Shown: piece after piece, positions 33,452-45,801 of the stretch
Position numbering within the stretch: position 1 is the first letter of the stretch
Layout: each line of letters starts with the position of its first letter
Assembly (NCBI GenBank): GCA_037157565.1
Contig: JAZHRO010000073.1
Span: 97,814,001-97,878,000 of the forward strand
DNA length: 64,000 nt
Source of the DNA: Thalassia testudinum
Taxonomy: Eukaryota > Streptophyta > Magnoliopsida > Alismatales > Hydrocharitaceae
Direction: 5' to 3'
Made by a program: the position numbers and the translations under genes
Notes under the pieces: model-generated
Told to the model about the DNA's origin: nothing
Seen by the model: only the letters and a program-made list of their open reading frames with translations
Database searches by the model: none

Positions 33452-34594
33452 ATATCATCAATGGGTGTGCTAAGGAAACCTAATTTTGTCAAATTTATGA
33501 CATCCTTAGGGGCTAATTCTTCAAATAAGACATAATCACCCTTACTGTCACTCCAAATCTTGAATGTAGAGTCCTCATATAATTCATCCTTCTCCTCATC
33601 AAACGATTCATCATCCAAGCTCTAGAATCATCTAAAATCTCAACAGATCCCCTAGGGTACTCTATCAGGGGTAAATGGTTTACACTGGTAACATCATACT
33701 CCTCAGATAGGTGAATTTCTTGAGGGTTAGGTTCCCTAAGGGTGGGCTTGAGTTCCATCTCATGATCTAAAGGGAGGGTGGGATTAACAACTTGACTTCG
33801 ACCCACTTTATCAAATGTCACAAAAATACTGTATCTTGGTCGAGGTCTTCCAAAGGTACCATCATTCCCTTCTTTTGACTCCAATATAATTCAGGTGGAT
33901 ACTCAACCTGATCATCATCTTCCTCAGGTTGCCACCTTTCTTCATCCAATGTATTGCTACTTTCATACATATCCTCCTCCCACTTAAAGCGTGGACCTCT
34001 CAAGGAAGTGTCATCTAGTGGGGAGGGTTCAAAATCAATCCTCGAAAAGTAGCTATTCAACCTTACATAATCCCCAAAATTCCTCAACTTTGGGTGTGGC
34101 TCTCCCACAGGAGATGCATCTAGAGTAGAGGGGTGCACTTTATCGTCAATGGGGTAGATTGGGTGGCTAATTTCATCTTTTTCTTGTTGACCTGCTCTTG
34201 AAGATTCTTCTAATAATTCAATCATTTTGTCTTGCATTTTCTATATTTGCATCTTCAAGGAGGAGAGGGCATCATTTCTATCAGGAGAGAAGTCAGGCCC
34301 AGGCTTATAGTACCTAGTAGTTTCTGTCCAACCATTATAATCATTCAGGGAGGGTGGGTTGGGTATTTCAATGGTGTGTAGGATATTGGGCAAGGCAAAT
34401 CCTGCTCCTAGGTTCTGTTCACTGATTTGGGGCTTAACCAAGCCAATATTCCTATAATAGGAGTAAAAAGGATCCCACTGGTTGTCATTTTGTCCATCAA
34501 AAGATGGACCATCAGAGCGTATGGGATCAAAGATTGCAGAGTGGAGGTAAGGGTGTGGGCAAGATGTGAAAGGATGAAAGTCAACATGGTCCAT
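33452..34594 (-). pseudogene. Element H unknown ORF, 5' part
   Basis: N-terminal and middle part of the B-type protein, starting at ATG 34594 (MDHVDFHPFTSCPHP). Shared stretches with B include DPFYSYYRNIGLVKPQISEQ, DEERWQPEEDDDQVEYPPEL and KIWSDSKGDYVLFEELAP. Defects are a TAG at 34241 (CAG in B), frameshifts near 33830 and 33620, and the G insertion at 33451. H therefore holds a dead copy of a gene that is open in B. Confidence 0.82.
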
Positions 34595-34989
34595 TCTAAC
34601 TCACACCACAATCAAATTTCTCCCAATACAAACACAAATCAGAGGAATTTTTAGGTCTTTAATCATTTAAGCTTTTGAGAATTTAATTCAGATTGTAGGT
34701 GACAAAGCAAGTCACCCAATCAATTACCCGTCTATTGTTGACCTACGAAATGCCTAAAAAGACCTAGTTGGAGCTTAAGTACTCTTTCCTAAAGCTCAAA
34801 TGGTAGAGAAACTCCAATGATGGAAGATCGGGGGATGCAAGTAGTCCTAAGCCTTCCTTTGGAGCTGTGCATTCGTGGTGCCTCTTAACTACCCTCAAAA
34901 ATCCGTGACTAGATATCCCCCTCTTTGCAGTTACAAAACCTTTGATCTCGAGTTCTAAACACTTTAGAATCCAACAGTAGGAGGGCTCT
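34595..34989 (-). other. Element H leader, cut by element E
   Basis: It matches the B leader (59863-60255), including the run GAATCCAACNNNAGGAGGGC just before the E insertion. GCTCT (34985-34989) should be the target duplication of E. No gene. Confidence 0.7.
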
Positions 34990-37598
34990 TGATGGGAACA
35001 CCATCATGGGCCATAACTAGCTCATTTTGATCCAATTAAGTCAGTAAATGCTCCTGCATAACTGCTAGAAAGCCATAAGTCACTACAAATCCATTTTGAG
35101 AGAAAGATAAGAAAATAAGGTTAAAATTATAGTTTTAGCATCATGTCATGAAAGCAGTACAATCACGGGTTTTCTCAGGGGTTGAATGAGGGTCAAATGG
35201 TCTTAAAAGGATAATGAGTTAAAAGAGACAAAAGGGTTTGCAGATGTTTTGAGAATTAAATGACTTGTGAAACCCTAAAAATAGTTATGCTTAATTAACT
35301 GAGGTTATAATCAGGATAAAATTCACCTAAACCCTCTAAAATTAATATAAAAATATTCTCTATGGTTTGAAACCTCAATTTGAGCATCAGAACCCATTTT
35401 GGCGCAAAATAAAGTCTCAGACATACATTTACCCTAATTTAGGTTTTTACGTAAATTACCTAGTCAAACATGGTCAAAATCAAAATCCAACTTCACCATT
35501 GGATTCCTTAGGCCCAAATTAGATTTGTACCAAAATTTGGACCCAAGCTGAAATTAGCTTGACCAATTTTGCAAATTAGTCCTATCTGATTAAATTTACG
35601 CCCTTAACTTTCAAAATCTTTACAAATAGGGTCCTAACTTCGTCATCATCTTCACGATTAGGTCCTTACTGCCATTACTCCTATTCCTACAAGCACCGAT
35701 GACCTAAAAGTGGCAAGAACTACCTGATTCCTTGACGAATCCCTTTCAAATTTGAAAGGGAAGTTCGACATGGAATTCCCTTCCTTGTTAGCCAAATCCC
35801 ATTCCCCATAATCTACCCAATCTCTCATGTGAACGAATGAGAGATTTGGGTTTCCTACTCTGGTGATAATTCCAAGCTTGGAAGCTTGGCTTCCAAGCTT
35901 AGGATTCAGCTTCCAAGCTTAGGATTCCCTCTTGAACCCTATAAAAGAGAGCCCAGGTCAGGCCGAACTCCCCAAGCCCAATTTTGACTGGGATCTCCCC
36001 TGAATTCCTCTCTCTTGACCTGGCCAAAAAGCTCCTTAAGCTCCGGTGTTCCTCCTTGTCTATCTTCTTCGTCTGACCGCAATACCAGCGGCAAATCCCC
36101 CTTCCTCGCCTTCTTTCGTGTCACGCCATACCAGCGGACACTTCTATCTCCATCGTCACTGACCTTCCCTCACTGGAGCACCTTCGTCTTCAGCACTGGT
36201 CACACCATAACCGGCACCGCCTCTGCCCTACTTCATCCGCTAGCAACCTCTATCGATGCCTTATCTTCCACTCACCATTCCTAGATAGTCACAACTCCAT
36301 TTCAATCGCCGACTCACCCTAACGTCCTCTGTCTTCCACCTCGCCAGCGTACCTCCAGTGAGTTCGCACGGCCAGTATGCTCTACCAACTTGGCCACCAT
36401 TCATCCCTACACCTCTACCGTGTCCCTGAGAGAAAAAACCCTCTGGTAATTGAGGCTATTAGCCTCTCCTCAGTGCCACCGAACACACCCACTCTCACGC
36501 ACACAATCTAACTCTGCCACGCACGCACGCACATAGTTGCCGTCGCACTCGCCACTCCCCGACAATCCTTCCTGAGCCTTCTGATAGGGCCGAGAGCTTG
36601 TTTTGCTTGATTTCAGGTTTCATCCTTCTCCACCATTAACGAAAGAGCTCCAAGATAGCTTGGAGCTGTGTTCTTGCTGTGCGAGCTCCAGGCTCTATCG
36701 CCAGGTTGGGTGGAAACAACTCGCGAACACGTCCAAGTGTGAAATTGGATGCATTGACCATGCTAGCTGAGGCAATTGAAGGAAGACTTGCTGCTTCAGG
36801 TGTACGAAGGAGAGGGACACAGATAGTCCCACATCATTTGCTAAAGAGCACCCTGTAGCGCTTAAATTGTTTTTCTGTTTTAGGCTGTTTGCCTCAGACA
36901 TTGGGGGTGTGTTCCCCACTCACCCACTCACGTGCCTCGTCCAAGACACATCGCCTGTGGACTTGGTGCGCCCGACCCACCTAAGCCTTCACTCCTCTGC
37001 TGCGACCACGCCTGCAGCCCTGGACATGTGTGTACGCCTACCCAATTACCAGACTATACCTTGAGTGGCCCTAGGAGGGTGGAGCCTAAGAGGAGAGAAA
37101 GAGAGAGAGAGCGCGGGGTAGGGTAGGGTTTTGCCCCATGCAACACTTAGCCAAAACTTGTGATGGCTGCCCTCTGAGCATGAAGAAAGAAAGAAGAAGA
37201 GGAGAAGAAGAAGAGAAGAAGCTCAGAGAAAGAAAGAAGGAAGTTGCACCGGAAGAGAAAGAGACCATTGAGTCTCTAGTACTGTAGCACATATTTAAGA
37301 CGTTTGATACATTTGATTAACGTCTATTTCAGGCTTTGATTTAAGTGTTATTTGTGAGGAGTAATTGGTGATTTAAATCACCATTTTACTCCATTCTTTT
37401 TGCATATTGATCCTGACATTATTCTTATTGCAATCTCTATTCTTGAGTTAAATTGTGATCTTGAGTTTTGAATTCCATATTACTCCCTGTGTTTGACCTC
37501 GGACTTAAAATTCTAGTAATAAATTTATTTGTTTTCAAAGCAATTTTGGCTATATTACAATGAAGCCATTTTTTACCCTTGATTTCTCTGCATAAACA
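34990..37598 (+). repeat. Element E 5' LTR
   Basis: 2609 bp, from TGATGGGAACACCATCA to CATAAACA. It has TATAAAA at 35940-35946, an AGTCCCACATC motif near 36825, a GAA tract at 37180-37260, a worn AGACGTCT dyad (37292-37324) and AATAAA near 37520. It is recognisably related to the A LTR throughout. Confidence 0.85.
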
Positions 37599-37601
37599 TT
37601 T

Positions 37602-37618
37602 TGGCACCATTGCCAGGA
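37602..37618 (+). promoter_or_regulatory. Primer-binding site for tRNA-Asp, decayed (element E)
   Basis: TGGCACCATTGCCAGGA. Every difference from TGGCGCCGTTGCCGGGG is G-to-A, as expected after cytosine deamination on the other strand. Confidence 0.8.
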
Positions 37619-38716
37619 AGTAATGCGCAATTCAAGATCTCTTGATTGAAATATCCTTGTCTTACTTGCTCTATCTCTTTTGACTGTGATCTATTTTAGG
37701 GATTCATCAAAGAAGATCAGCTACCCATTAACCACTCCAGGGATAGGTAAAACTCCATCTACCTTCTTCTCAACCCCTGAATATGAAAGAACTGAAAAAG
37801 GAGGAAATAAATTAAGGCTACTTGCATTATATCCATAGATTAATCATCAAGTTGCCTGATTTGGATACATTCTACAAACATTCAAACCCTTGATCTGTGC
37901 ACCCATTTGAAACTAAGGTATCTAGGGCTATCACAATCTTGCTTGAGCCCTAGGTACCACATTTTGACAAACTAAATTGGACCAAGTAGAGCCAATTAAG
38001 GATTCCAATTTAGGATTTTAGAAACACACTTGCTTAATCAAGAAATTATCTCTCCAAAATAATGTGTGCCTAAACCTTGATTGAAGTGATTTATTCAAGT
38101 AAAACCCTAAAAATCAGGCTCTTAAATTCATTTGAACACTAAAAGAGGGACCTAAAATTCTCAAGAGGACAATACAGGTGAAGTTGACCCACCTTGTTGG
38201 GTTAACCAATCTTCAAATTAGGTCACTTTTTCACAAAAACATCTTAAAAGTTCAAGTGAAATCCTAAGCACCCTTGCTCTTAATTAAAACTAGTAGACTT
38301 AAGAGGTCAAGTCCCCATTCTGGTCTACCTAGAACACCAGTGACAAGAGAGGTCGGGTGGGGGAAACCCTGTAACCTGTGGGGGCACTCTACCATGTAGG
38401 GGTCTTTGCGAGACTCTCCCTCTCTGGCTGCCCAGGTAATTCTCAGGTGGACGTCTTTCTGACTAAGGGGTATCATCTGCCCTGAACCTCTATAGTCATC
38501 CAAAATTTTTGGGTGTCTTGATTGGGTCCATCACATTCTACCTCTCATCAACTCCATCGGTGCATGTTCGGGAGGTCTCTAGGACCATCCTTGAGGCCTC
38601 CTTTAGCTACTTGTTCACGTTGAGGCCAAGCCTCGACCTCCTTGTTTGTGCAACAACCCAATCCTATCGATATTTCTTCTGATTCATCTGAACCTGATTC
38701 TCCTTCATCCATCATC
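37619..38716 (+). other. Element E leader with conserved block 38335-38540
   Basis: Untranslated leader. The block starting GTGACAAGAGAGGTCGGGTG matches A at 8020 and D on the minus strand. No gene. Confidence 0.7.
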
Positions 38717-40560
38717 ATGGCACAACCAGCAGAAGAAAATAATCTTGAAAATCAGCTTCAGTGCCTCAATGATCTATTCCAAGCATTTGTGAACCCACCA
38801 CAGCATCCAATGATGCGAGATCACTACAATCCTGCTGCAGTGGCAATTGAACCTCGAGTACAAATCCCCGCTTGAGGTCCTGAGACTGAACTCAAGCCCA
38901 ACATGATTCATGCCATTACCAAATTCCATGGGCATAATTCCGAAGATCCTTTCCAGCATATCAAGCAACTCAAGCATGTAGCCCAAACCTTCGGGTCAGA
39001 AGCTCAAAATTGGGATATTCTACGCATGAAAATGTTCTTCTCTCTGATGGATAAAGCTACTCACTAGTACCAAACCCAAACGCATCCAATAAACACCTGG
39101 GCAGGACTTCAATCTGAGTTTTTGAGAAAGTTTTTCCCTGTTGGTCAGACAAATGCTTTACGGCACCAGATCACACATTTCATACAACAAGTAGGAGAAC
39201 CACTTCACGAGGCATGGGATCATTTTTTGGATCTCATGCGAAAGTGCCCCCACCATGAATTTCCTAAATGGGAGCAAGTTCAATCTTTTTACCAGGGACT
39301 CTATGAGGATATCCGATTATTCGTCAATGCGACTTGTGGAGGAAACATCATGGGTCAACACGAAGACACCGTGTGGGAGATTTTCAAGAATATGTGCGAG
39401 AACTCCATTAGTAATGTATCCATGGGCATGTTCGATCGGACGAATGCCCTTGCAATGACAAACCCAAAGGGAGCACATGAGATGCAGGGCCTGTCCTCTT
39501 CCATCAACTTGGAACTGATGGCCAGTCATCTTGACAAGGTCTCTATTCTTGAGAAGAAGATGGATGAGCTAACTTGACACTTGCAGCGAGCCACCTCTAC
39601 GCAAAATACATTCATGCAACCACCCTCTGGCAGGAAGGCTATGCACAACATCTATCACCGACCTTCTCAGAGGATGGACCCATATCCACCCCCGTCTGAT
39701 TCTAGTTTCGGAGGAAACTCTGGACCCACCTACTATAGTTGGGGGAACTCTAAACCCTCGTATTCTGACTTTCCCGAGGTTCCTCAGACCTGCGAGGACC
39801 TCAACGCCATTCATAATGATCCATTGTCAAATACTTACAACCCTAGATGGCGTAATCATCACAATTTCACGTGGGTGGGCAATAATCAAAATCAGAGACC
39901 ACAATATCAGCCTCGACCACAAGCTCCTCATCCATATCAGCCGCCTCAGCCTTGACCTTACCCAACTTATCAATCTGGGCTTACTCATACAGATCAAATG
40001 ACTCTTATCCTACAAACTCTGGCTGACATTCAGAAGATGAATGCGGCTATGCAAAAATAGCATAGAGACGAGATCAAAGAGGTTCGCAATCAACTTGCCC
40101 TGATGGCAAATCCTTGCCAACCTGGTGCACTTCCTTCACAACCTCTACCTAATCCAAATAACGTGCCGAACTAGAGGCACATTATGAGCCCAAATCCGGG
40201 CCAAGCTCACTTTGTTTATCAAGCCCCTTCTACTCCATCAACCAATGGGATGGAGGCTTCAACATTATATACGGGTTACTAGCAGCAAGCACCTCTTGTA
40301 CCCACACCAAACCAGAACTAGGCAGGATTGAATTCTATTACTACCCGCACTGGAAAAACAACACAGGATCAATCTTATCCAAGCCACTCCCAGCCTGGTA
40401 ATACAAACCATAGCCTTAGGATAGTCATCCAGGACACCTCTATCCCAGATCAAGAACCTAGACCCATTCTAGAGGAACCATTTAAGGTTCCATTTCCAGA
40501 GGCCTTGACCAAGGGAAAAAGGATAACCAAAACCATGGCACCTGAGGAGGACCAAGTTAA
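38717..40560 (+). pseudogene. gag: Element E Gag, many stops
   Basis: Athila-like Gag very close to that of A. It starts at ATG 38717 (MAQPAEENNLENQ), which supports the equivalent ATG 8392 in A as the true start. The core blocks KFHGHNSEDPFQHIKQLKH, FFPVGQTNALRHQITHFIQQ and LMRKCPHHEFPKWEQVQ are present. Stops include 38873, 39575, 39953 and several CAG-to-TAG changes after 40050. There is no frameshift: every open piece lies in one frame. The copy cannot make protein but is useful for telling which stops of A are secondary. Confidence 0.88.
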
Positions 40561-41769
40561 GCTCTTTGAGCAGGTCCATATAAACATCCCCTTGATGGAT
40601 GCGATATGCCACATACTGCCTTATGCACGATTCTTAAAAGATGTATATACACCAAAGTGTAAGCCGCGCACCAAAGACGGGAATCTGATCATACTGTCAG
40701 AGCAAGCCAGCATTGCAATTTTGAGCAAACTCCCGCCTAAGGCAAAAAACCCAGGCACGCTTCTAATCTCCTGTGAAATCGGTGATATACAATTTGACCG
40801 TGTTTTATTAGACTTAGGAGCCTCCATAAATTTGATACCTACATCCCTACTAGACTACTTCGAGGAATCTGAGCTTAAACCAACTGAAATGACTTTACAG
40901 CTAGCCGACCGATCAATTAAGTCACCAAAAGGAATTCTCTAGGATGTCATAGTTAGGATACATGATTTCTGTTTCCCAGTGGATTTTATCGTCTTAGACA
41001 TGGATGCTCCTGAGAATGTGAAGAAGACATCGATCATACTAGGGAGATCTTTTCTGGCAACTACTAGGGCCAATGTCAATTGTGAGGAGGGCCAAATTGA
41101 ATTAAAATTTGGGAGCAAGACACTAAAAATTGACATCTTTAAGGCCTAACAGGGAATTAATTGTGGAGTCATAGAACAGATTTGCAATATCGAAGCTGTG
41201 GTTGACAACTTTATCAAGGAAAACCTGACTATTTATGATCAACCATAAGAGGATCAAAACCCACAATTAGAGGAGCCTGAACTCAACCAAGACACACCCA
41301 TAGCTCCTTCCTTTGCTCTCGACACCCACCCTGAACCACCCACTACTGCTGACAACCTGATTTTGGAATTAAAGCCTCTTCCCGATCATCTCAAGTATGT
41401 CTTTTTGGGTTCCAATCAGACGTTTCCTGTGATTATCAACTCCTGACTAACATCTGATCAGGAAACATGCCTGATTTCTATTCTCCAGCAACATCGAAGA
41501 GCCATTGGATGGACTCTCGATGATCTGACTGGTATCAGCCCTTCATATTGCACACATCACATCTACACTGAAGAGGGCTCACAACCATCCCATGAAATGC
41601 AGAGATGCCTAAATCCAAATCTACAAGATGTCGTGAAAAAGGAGATCATCAAGTGGTTAGATGTAGGGATCATCTACTTGATCTTCGACAGTCGGTGGGT
41701 AAGCCCAATCCAAATTGTGCCCAAGGCAGGGCTCACCGTCATCACAACTGAAACTGGAGAAACCATATC
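40561..41769 (+). pseudogene. pol: Element E protease and truncated reverse transcriptase
   Basis: The protease has LLDLGASINLIPTSLL and the LQLADRSIKSPKGIL block. Stops occur at 40940, 41147, near 41248 and near 41446. Reverse transcriptase begins with RRAIGWTLDDLTGIS and IIKWLDVGIIYLIFDSRWVS and breaks off after TVITTETGE where F is inserted. A lysine codon present in A (PKKAGLT) is missing. No palm domain or active site remains in the window. Confidence 0.85.
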
Positions 41770-43040
41770 TGACTAGTTGATTGTTCGCTTTAAAGTCGTT
41801 TGCAGTTTTATATGATGGAAAAATCGACTAATCAATATTTAAAAAGAAATAACTACTCGCAGAGGAGCGGGTCGTATCCACTGGGAGGCAATGACATATT
41901 TAAATTCGCACCAGTTAAAAACGTTTGTTCGTAGTTAGTTTGGACAAGAATCAAGCCAGAATTGCCTTCAGATTAAGGTTGAAACAAGAAACAATGCTGA
42001 AATAGCAATTATGAGTAACTAGAGGATATTTGTCACAATGCAGAATCAATAAAATATTAATAAAAATTGACAATGGCAGAAAATGTAATTTTTAATGGCC
42101 CGATTACTGTAGCAAAACAGGGGATTTTTTCCCCTTTGGCGTGCGCGACGAGGAGTGGACGGCCAGACGCGGGAAGCTCGGAGGAAGTTCCATGGACCGA
42201 GGGCTTGGAAACGGTGGTGGTGGCGTGTCACGCGGCGGCTGGAGCTGGCTGGACGACCTCCGGCGGAGTTGGCTGTAGCCGGTACTGCAGCTGCCGTTGG
42301 CAGGCGATGCGTGCGCTGTAGGCGGGTGCGTGTTGGTTGGAGGGCATGGAAGGACTGCTGCGGCGTGGGGGCGCACTGCAGCCGGTGCTGCAGCTGGCTG
42401 GAGGCGTGGACGCTCACTATTGGCGGTGAGCGCGGTTCTGCTGGTGGGAGGCACTGCAGGCGCAGGAGGCGGTGCAGGCGCGGGAGAATGCTGTAGCTAT
42501 CGGGAGGTGTGGGCGCGTGCGTGGCCTGTGAGTGCGGTTGCTGTAGGTGTGGGTGCACACGGATGAAGGCTGCAGGCGCGGGGGTGGTGGTGCGGGCGTG
42601 AGCAGTGAGATGCTGCAGGCACGGGAAGCGTAGGTGCATGGCCGATTGTGGTTGTGCGGGTGCGGCTGCAGGCGGAAGGTGAGCGGGCATGAACGGTGAG
42701 GTTGTAGGTGCAAGGTGAGCGGGTGAGGGCTGGAGGCTGTGCACGCCTTGTGTGCGGCTGGAGTGGTGCGGGTGGCTTCAGATGTCCGAGAAATTTCCCG
42801 AACGTCTTAAGTGACTGAGGAGGTGATTGTACAGAGGCTGCGGCGGTGGTTGTTGGTGACGACGGCAAGGGAGATGCACGCTAAGGTGCTCACAGCAATG
42901 CAGACGAGCTCCGGATGGCGGTGTGGCTGTCATACCACACGCCCACGGTGGTGGAGACTCGCCGCCACGGTTGAGGGCGGCGATGTGGAATGGAAGAGAG
43001 CAGATCTCTTTGCACAGTAGTGGGTCGGTGGTGGAGGCCT
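41770..43040 (-). mobile_element. Element F, left LTR, first part
   Basis: F is an autonomous-type minus-strand Ty3/gypsy element. The LTR begins TGACTAGTTGATTG and tracks the B LTR (GGAAAAATCGACTA, GCGGGTCGTATCCAC). The GC-rich middle (42150-42780) differs from B in repeat number, and the AGACGTCT palindrome is worn (about 42777-42810). D interrupts it after 43040. The 5 bp before it, ATATC, should be its target duplication. Confidence 0.85.
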
Positions 43041-45784
43041 TGTTGTCACGCTTTCTGTGCGGGTTTAAAGTATATCACGTTGTAGTATAGCCAACAAAGC
43101 GTTCAAACAAATAGAGAATTTTATTACACGAAAATCAGGGTATCCGAGGTCGAACACAGGGAGCAAATGAAATTTACTACTAATCAAAATGTAATTGAAC
43201 ACTCTAATTTACTCAAAATGTTAATTCAAATATGAATGTATGCCACTAAAAGTAATTATGACAAAAAATATGAAATTGGATGTCTGATCTGGTGATCAGA
43301 CGTCTTAAAAGTATTTTCCCCTTTTTCTTCTTCTGATCTTCTTTCTCTTCTTTGCTTGCGAAGGCTTCTTCTTCCTACCTTTGTATCTTTTCTCTTGTTT
43401 CTTCTCCTGCCTTGCCTTCCTTCTTTCTTCTTCTTCTGATCTTTGTTGTCTTCACTTGACCTTTCTTTCGTTCTCTGGCTTGCTCCTGCCTTGCTCTTCC
43501 TTCTTCTCCTGCAAAGGCTTCTTTCCTCTTCTTCTTCTCTGCCTTGGTCTCTCCTTCGCTCAGTTTCTTCTTCTACTTCTTCTCTTCTCCTTGCGACTAA
43601 GTCTCTCCACGCTCAGTCTACTTGCACAGGAGCAAAACCTACCCATTTCCCTCTACCCGCGCGTCTCTCTCTCTCAATAATTCACTCAAGGTCGCTCTCC
43701 CAGAGCCACACGGATATTCGGGTTGGATCGTACCCGGGACCAGGCGCACCTGCAGGTGGTGTGATGCACGAGGAGTGCTCAAGGATTGGGTCGGTCGGAT
43801 CCCGCCAGATCCACGTGGTCAAGCCGCGGACGAGGCGCGCGTGGGGGGCAAGTGAGGGACGTCACCCCTGAGCTTACGGAGGCGTTAAGGTAATTTCACA
43901 AATTCAATTTATGTCACAGCGGCGCCTCGTATCTCCACAATGTGGGACTAAAGATTCTACCCTGATTTCGCGCGCGCCCGCAGACTCGCGTGCCATCCTT
44001 ACAGCTGCTGGCTCTGCTTGCGCTCCTTGCTGGACCAGGGCACTTCGCGACACTTGCACGACTACTCAGTAGCTGCAGCCTGGGAGCCCTGGCGCCTGGA
44101 GCTACTAAGGAGCTTCTTCAAATGTCCTCCATGGCGGCAGGAGCATCAACACTGTCAGACAGAAAATGAGCCTCTCGGCCCAATCAGACCAGCTAGAGAC
44201 CTTCGCCGTAGCACGGCGAAGGCGGTGGACGGTGCTGCAGGCCACAGGTCGGCCTAGGCGTGCGTGCCTAGGTCAACCTGTGGCCGGAGTTGTGGGGTTG
44301 GTCGGGGGGTTATTGTGGAGGTCTGGAGTGGCAGTGGAGGGGTGGAATGAGTTCCTGGTGGTGAGGCGGAGCTCACGAGGGGGTTCGCGAGCCGTGTGGA
44401 GGGGCGGAGTGGTGTGGGCAGCTCGCCGGAGGTCGGTCGGAGGCGAGGAAGATGGAGGTGTTTAGGCACTGTCGGGGGGTAAGTAGATAAAATAGCAAGG
44501 GAAAAAGAGAGAGGGGAATGTGGAGAAGGTATTTGGGCTAACTATAGGGATGAAGGGGGACGGAGAGGCGAACAGCAGTACCTACTGTCGCCGGAGAAGA
44601 TGCTGCCTAGTAGGGGAGAACGGTGGCGACGACGGGGCTGAGGCGGCGTGCGCGGGTGCTGCGCGACGCGGAGGAGAGTCAGGAAGATAACTCTGCCACT
44701 GGTTTTGTCGCAGAGTGAAGAGGGAGGGGACGGGGGCTCACCGGAGCTTGCTGGGAATTTTGTCCGGGAAGGAGGAGATGAATTGGAGGTGGAAACTCGA
44801 CCAAATCAAGCTGAAGATGAGCGGCCAGAGGTGTGGGTTCTTATATAGGCACTGGGCCAGTCGTTCAAGGCATGGAAGGCACGCAATCGTATGAGGTCAG
44901 TCACCAGAGATGGAAAGAGTTTAGATACCCAAATCCCTCATGCATTCGCACGAGAGATTGGGTTCACACCAGGGATCAAGATTGGCCTCAGATGGAAGGG
45001 AATTCCTCAGAGAATCTCCCTTCCATTTCTAGGAGGGGATCTCTGAGGAATCAGAGAGGATTCCCTCTCAAATCCTCGCCGGAGCTGGATTCTGCCCTAA
45101 TAATGGCGGCAGGACCTGATTGCAAAGGTGGCAAGGAAGTTAGGGGTCGTTCTGTTATGCTTTTCAAAAGATAGGGACCAAATTGTGATTTGGGTGTACT
45201 AAATTGCAAAGTATGTCAAGATGACCTCCCCTTAGGTGCAAATTTTGGTACAAAACAAATTCTGACCTAAGGAATCCAGTGGTGAAGTTGGATTTTAGGT
45301 TTGACCTCGTTTGACTAGACATTTTGCGTAAAAACCAAAATTAGGTTAATTGATGAACTAGGACCCTAATCTAGGTCAAACGGGGTTCTAAAGGCAAAAT
45401 TAAGTGTTCTAAACCCTAGGGGATATTTTTCCATGATTTTTAGAGGGTTTAATTGATTTTTATCCTGACCGAAACCTTATTGAATTAAGCGGGTCTATTT
45501 TAGGGTTACCACATATCATTTACTTCCTAGATTGCACATGAACCCATTTCTGATTGACTCAACCCACTTTTTATCTCATTTAGACCTTTTGACCTGTGTT
45601 TTGCCTCTGAGAAATCCCGTTTATGTACTGCAATGGTAAAATTGCAGTTTTAACCTTTAATTCATGTTTTCTTCTCATAGCACTTATTCCTTCAGTTAAG
45701 CCTTCTTCTAGGTTATGTAGGAGCTTTTATCTTCTTTATTGGGTCAAAATGAGCTAGTTATGGCTCATGATGAGGCTCTCATCA
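43041..45784 (-). repeat. Element D 3' LTR (left copy)
   Basis: TGTTGTCACGC to GCTCTCATCA as read on plus. Contains minus-strand CCTATATAA (44841-44849), a CT-rich tract and one AGACGTCT dyad in which the left arm has lost its CpG (GGATGTCTGATC). Confidence 0.92.
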
Positions 45785-45801
45785 TACCCCCATGCCTAGC
45801 T
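45785..45801 (-). promoter_or_regulatory. Polypurine tract of element D
   Basis: The minus strand reads AGCTAGGCATGGGGGTA directly before the LTR, identical to A at 15524-15540. Confidence 0.75.

Larger units (their letters stand above)
34990..41769 (+). mobile_element. Element E: Athila-like retrotransposon, 5' half only
   Basis: It has an LTR, a tRNA-Asp primer site, a leader, gag, protease and the start of reverse transcriptase, all on the plus strand. Element F cuts it at 41769 within the reverse transcriptase fingers. The rest should lie beyond F, outside the window. It is a relative of A (same Gag and protease, shared leader block) but much more decayed. Confidence 0.88.

Noticed and set aside
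42046..42744. 232-residue histidine/proline-rich frame on the minus strand
   Set aside because: Same GC-rich LTR region in element F; no conserved frame with B.
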